DNA of 49,161 bases from Ophiothrix spiculata (Eukaryota; Echinodermata; Ophiuroidea; Amphilepidida; Ophiotrichidae): NCBI GenBank assembly GCA_000969725.1, contig JXSR01S045614.1. One strand, given 5' to 3'. The number at the start of each line of letters is the position of its first letter. The first letter of the stretch is position 1. Both the position numbers and the translations under genes were made by a program. Below are positions 39,601 to 45,600 of this stretch, piece after piece. The notes below the pieces were generated by a model. It was not told the DNA's origin and made no database searches. It saw only the letters and a program-made list of their open reading frames with translations.

Positions 39601-42600
39601 ACTCATCGGGATAATTTTAAAGAATATTTACTGAACTGAATCCTGAAATGTGTTATTCAAAACGTTACAACGAATAGCATGATTTGATCCCTCTAGCTCG
39701 GACAATTCACTGGCATTGTTTACCTCGGTAGATCGACCGGTTAGTTCAGTCTCTCTCATGCGTCCTCGCGTAAAGTCCCAGCCCCATACTTTGCTCAAAA
39801 TTCACGTTCAAAAAAGGTGGGACATTACTCGAGTCAGTACGGTAAGAACTCATACGGGTGAAAAGCGGACTTAAACAGGGATCATTTATTGCTGTGGTAA
39901 GCTTGTCAGTGCTTGTTAAGTTGTTATGTGCAAATGAGTAAAAGCTTAAGGGTAAGCTTTAATTTCACGAACATTCAGATTCATTGAGTGCATTAAAGTT
40001 ACAACCATGTCTTTGGCGATTCCTTTTGATGTGTGGTATGAGCACATAATTTTCCTCCTTGCTTTATGAGAATCAATATTGATTCTCGTAAACTCTGCTG
40101 GCGAGAATCAACTTTGATTCTCATGACATTGAACAAGTTTCAGAACTTTTTTTTTGTTTTTTTTAATGATTTGTCACTCACCTGCAACTTGCCTAACAGT
40201 TCTGAGGAGAGTAATTTGTCACTCGCCTGCAATTTTCAAAACACAAGGCCTGAGCTACGTCATCATTTCATGTGCAAGGTAATCATGGCAGTGGACAGGG
40301 CAATGAACATATTCAGCCGTTCGCCTAGTGGTGGTGTAATGAAATACAGTGTCCGTGTGACTGAGCGTCCTAGCTACTATTCAATTGGGTGCAACGTACT
40401 TGTACATGTGCGATCAATAATTCATTGATTGCGACTTATTCCTTGTAGTTCAATTAGACCCAGACTCCTGGTTATGGGAGACACTCAGTCTCATTACAGT
40501 GGCAGTGCGGGGTGAAAGTGGGAGAATTTTCTCCCAAAATATTTTTTCCTGCCCCCCCCCCCCTGATCCGAATTGTGAGTTCCGCCGAACAGATATGGCA
40601 TCATGTGTATTTTTTTATTTTTGAATAGGACTTAATTGGATTGTTTTAACATACCATGTTTAATTAAGGTGGCCTAGCACAGAAAGGTGTCGGACACGAG
40701 TGAGCTTATATCAGCGGTGTTTGACACAATTTCAAAGTCTTTATCCCAGGCTTTTAGCGTAATTGTTGGCGTACTTTATCTTGCGCTTTGATAAGACGTA
40801 ATCTTACAATTGTGTCATTTTTATATTCGCGCATAAGACCATTCGCGTTACTCTTGACGACGCATGGCTCAAAGCGCACAGTGCTTAAGGTATTAGTCAT
40901 TGCTAAAAAAAATACAAAAAGTCGGTGATCATATTTTTTTATTATGGTTTTTTAAAGAACTATATAAGGACTGAAACATATGTGAAAAAGAGATAGAAAA
41001 AACAGAGCCGTTTTTTAATTATAAGTGTTTTTGTCTTATTTATTTTGATTTTACCATAGAAGTCGATGGTAGAAAGGGGTAAAACATGGTGTTTTTTAAA
41101 TGGATTTTTCTCAAAAACTAAGTCGGTGACCCCTTTTTTTATTTCGGAAATGTGATCAGCACATATGAAAATACCATATATCAAAAAATAAGAAAAATAA
41201 ATAGAGGAATTCTATCTGTGCTAGGCCATCTTAAATATATATACATAGACAGTTGTATTTGTAGATCAAAATAATTAAAATATATGTGTTACAAATCCAT
41301 TTTTAGTTCCATTCACAATACTTTGCCATCTTAATTTCACAATATCCACTGTCAAAAATGTCATTTCGATCTATCAGGAAGTCTACTACCAAACAGTTTC
41401 CTGTGAGAAGCAATGAATCAAAACATTTATGATCAAACCATTAGTTGTAAGCAGCTTAAGGAATTCATTTGCCACACAAGTACTTTAGTGCGGCTTCAAA
41501 ACTCAACCGGCGGTTGTCTGCCGGTTGTGAGCGGTTCTGGGCGTTTCAACAGGAATAAACAATAACCAACCGCCCAGAACCGGCAGACAACCGCCGGTTG
41601 AGTTTTGAAGCCGCCCCTTTCAAAATTGGGATTATTGAATGATTTAATCTTTGTCAAATGTATACATATAATATTTTTTTACTTCTCATTATTTTAGTCT
41701 CCAGAAAACCTACCTATTGTATTTGGATCCAACTGTAAAGCTCAACTTGCTGCCAAGACTGTATTCGGTCTTGCTCATCGTCATGGCGACATACTGGGAG
41801 AGGGCTGGAAGAATCTTCTAGACTGCATGCTACAATTATACCGAGCCAAGCTGCTGCCGAGTGATATGGTTGAAGTGCAAGATTTCGTCGATCCTAGCGG
41901 AAGGGTGTCACTAGTCAGGGAAGAGATGCCTATGGTCAAGTAAGTAGTTACAGAGGAGGGTGGCCGTGGCAACTTATTACTAGTTGCCATCCGGCATCGT
42001 AGTCGATCCCCGGCTGCATCACGTCCTACATCACCTCTGACATGCCGTTGGAAAACTCATGGAAAAATACAATTTCCGGGATGGTCACTAAAATTATATT
42101 CGTAATCGGTAAAAAAATATGATAAAATCTATAAGGCTAATGAAATGAGATTATTAGTTTCTCGTCGCCCGCCCGCGTATTGATTTCCTTGCCGCTAAAA
42201 AAAATCATTATTTTAAAAATATTTCATTAATTTCATGTTTCATTCAAATTTTCACAATTTCACCCATTTTACTAATAAATACATACCGAAAAGCACAATT
42301 TAGCGCATATAAGACATAATTCGAACGACAATCGACCCATATACATCCATTTTACTAAAAAATACATACCGAGAAGCAAAATCTAGCGCATATGTCGACC
42401 CATGACTTTTTGTGTCGGAGTCTTTCAAACCGGAAGACGATAAACTAATAACTTTATTTCGCGATATTCATAATTTGACTTCTACTCCCGCTGGTGCGAA
42501 GCGACGTGTTGTAGTCAAATATACACATGATACATGGCGAAACGGGAGTAAGCGACGTGAATGTACGTTGATTTATTTTCCATCACTCCATAAAATTGTA

Positions 42601-45600
42601 ACGTATTTTTCATGGACGAATTCTTAAAAATAGCATTTCCCAAACATTTTGATTTATTCAAATTCACTAAACCATATGTGTTTGTTTAAAAAATTTACTC
42701 TTTTAATTGATTTTAGAATACATCATTTATACTCTTTTAATTGATTTTAGAATACATCATTTATATTTAAAAACAAAATATAGTGAAAAACATGAAAAAA
42801 AACATTTTCCTCTCGCTAAAAATAAGTTCTTTTGACGCCAAGTATAGGAAGAGAGATGGTAGCTTGAAGGCTTGGCATGCGATGTTGGTCCTGCGATGTT
42901 TGGCTGGATTTGTTTGATGTTCTTCAAGTTACTTTACTGATTTTTGATATGTTATTATCAGTTAAAGTTAACGAAGGGGGGGGGGGTTACTAAGATTCCG
43001 TGGACTACTATATCTGTTGCTGTACAATCTTGTTTTTTCGATATTCTTTTAAAATCATTTGAAACTATTAAGAAGGGAGAGCGCGATTGCGATGATGTTG
43101 TTACTGAATACACTATCACGGATATATACATTGGGAAAGATCGGCAACAACTGGCCATAGGAATGTTTGTTTGGCCAATGATCATGATGATAATAATAAA
43201 CACGCCTGTAAACAACTAGCTGGCACTAAATCACCAACTCTGCTCACATTGTTGTACCAGATCTGAAAACTTTTGCAAATAAACTTGAACTTGACTACAG
43301 GAAAGCGTATTGTTGTTTTAATTGGTGCTCCAATATATACCTTTAACACAAATCTTAAACATATAGAATCATATAGAAACATATAAAATGTACCTATGTA
43401 TACACACAATAAATGCCACAGACCACCGCAAATAATGAAAGTTTATCAAATAATGAATTTTTCCAAAATAATGAATAATGAAATCATGACCTCCTATTTT
43501 TTGGGAAAAATTGTGACGGGAAACTAATAATCAAGTTTCATTAGCCTAAACAGTGGGGTTCATGTGTGAACCTCAGCTGATTTTGGAATAACATAATTAT
43601 GTTTATTACTTAGAACACTTTTGTAATTTTTTGAGGAAAGGTAAAAATATGATTTTTGTAATATTTTCTTAAATACGTGACCCAGTAGAAATACATGTAA
43701 AACGTATCCTAAATTTGCGTTTTAAAAATCCCTCGTCCCTAAAACAAGAAATTGTGTCCTATGCCGCCTGAGTACTTATAAAAGAACAACATTTCAAAGA
43801 GTAGTTGGCCTGAAGATGACACTCGATAGAGTATTGAAAGCTAAGCTCCCGGGGAGGGGGGGGGGCACTAACATATGTTGGCAGGATATATATGTCCGGT
43901 GGTCAAGACCCCCTTTTTCAGGCCGCTCACTAGATCCACATTTTCAGCGTCATTCAGTTCTTTTGACCCCATTTTAGAGGAAAAAGACAAAATATTAGCT
44001 CAAACTGCAAAAATTGCTCAGGAAATGCGAACATTTTCAGCTCAGGAGGCTATTTTTGACCAAAATTTCAGTTCACTGGACCCCAAAATCGGTTTTCAAA
44101 GGTCTATTTTTTACAGAAAATCAGTTCGCCTGACCCATAGCCCCTGACATACCTACCACTTTCAAAGTTGAGTGCCCCCCCCCCCTGGCTAAGCTTTCCA
44201 ATATGCATGCCTCTAGGGAAAGAATAAATTCTGAAATTCTGCTCGAGTAGTTGACCAGTTGATTTTAATTCATTAGTTTAGTTCAGTTTAGTTAATGATT
44301 TGCATTAATATGTCTTACATGCATTGCGTGCCCTCGCCACATTCCATGTTTAACCTCAGTTGGCTAATTGCTTCAGTTAAGTGATGACATAATCAATTGG
44401 AAGTGATAATTTCTTTTTTGAGCAATTGGAAGTGATAATTTTTTTTTTGTTAGCGAAGAGAATTACTGTTGCTGTACTTTCCTCACTTTGGACAAAATAC
44501 CCCATTATCTAAAATACCAGTAAAAAATCTGAAGCAATTGACTAAGTAAAACAACTTCATTGTGACCATTTGTTGTAAATCATTATAAGAATTCCAAGAA
44601 TGGGTTGACACCAGTCTCAAATTTCATTTAGGTATTCAGACATGCTACAGAGTTGTTCATCGCTAATCAACAACGATGCATCCATGCGTCTGCGTATTTT
44701 TTATCGCGCGAGTGTGATAAAAATACGCCGACGCATTTAGCCACCCGAGTGTGATAAAAATACGCCGACGCATCGGATGCAGAGTTGTTGATTAGCGATG
44801 AACAACTCTGTAGCATGTTTGAATACCTTTCAACAACGAAAATCTTTCCGAAAACGTACATGAATTAAATTCTAAATGTTTTCAATTTAACAGATACTCA
44901 TCTCAATAAAAATACTTTGAAGAATCTGAAACAAAATACTAGTTTTTAAAAGATTGTTGTTTTATCATTTTCAACTGTTCCCAAACGCCAGTCCTTGCAC
45001 GTACTCAAGTTCCCGACGCGCGATGAACAGTGCGTCGATTTATGTGCCCTGCGTAAACGCACCTCTATGTACGCTGTGCCGTGCGTGACGCGCTTATTTG
45101 AATATCAACTGTGGATTCATCACTTATCAACAACGGTGCGCTCCTGTATGATGAGATACAGTGAGTTGTTGAATGTATAATCATCAACACACATCAACCA
45201 ATGTAGTGGGTGAAGGGCAAACAATCAGCCAGTTGAAATATTTACCTGAAGGCATATCTCATGATAGAGGTATACCATTTATTCCCATTTTTGCACAAAA
45301 AAGTGTAAAACTTGGTCAGTGTCCCTTATATATTCTTTAACATGGACATAGTATATGAAATACATATTTAAGAATAAATATTTACTTTATAAATGCTAGA
45401 ATTTTAAAAATAAGTCACACTTGTTATTGCAATTGACAGTGCATTGCCATCAAAATGTAACATTAGCAGTGAAGATGATGATTTTTTTCCACCTTCTTGA
45501 AAATGAATTTGACTATAAGTTGTATAGATTATGTATATCAACTAAATTAATCATTTAAAATAAATTTCCAGAGTATCTCAAGTTTATTTCTGTTTTTAGA

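Noticed and set aside
40066..40428. 120-codon + strand frame
   Set aside because: Starts in a palindrome, spans a small tandem duplication, and has no recognisable domain. An unrecognised gene cannot be wholly excluded.
44395..44455. CRISPR-like spaced repeat
   Set aside because: Only two imperfect copies in an animal intron; a simple tandem duplication.
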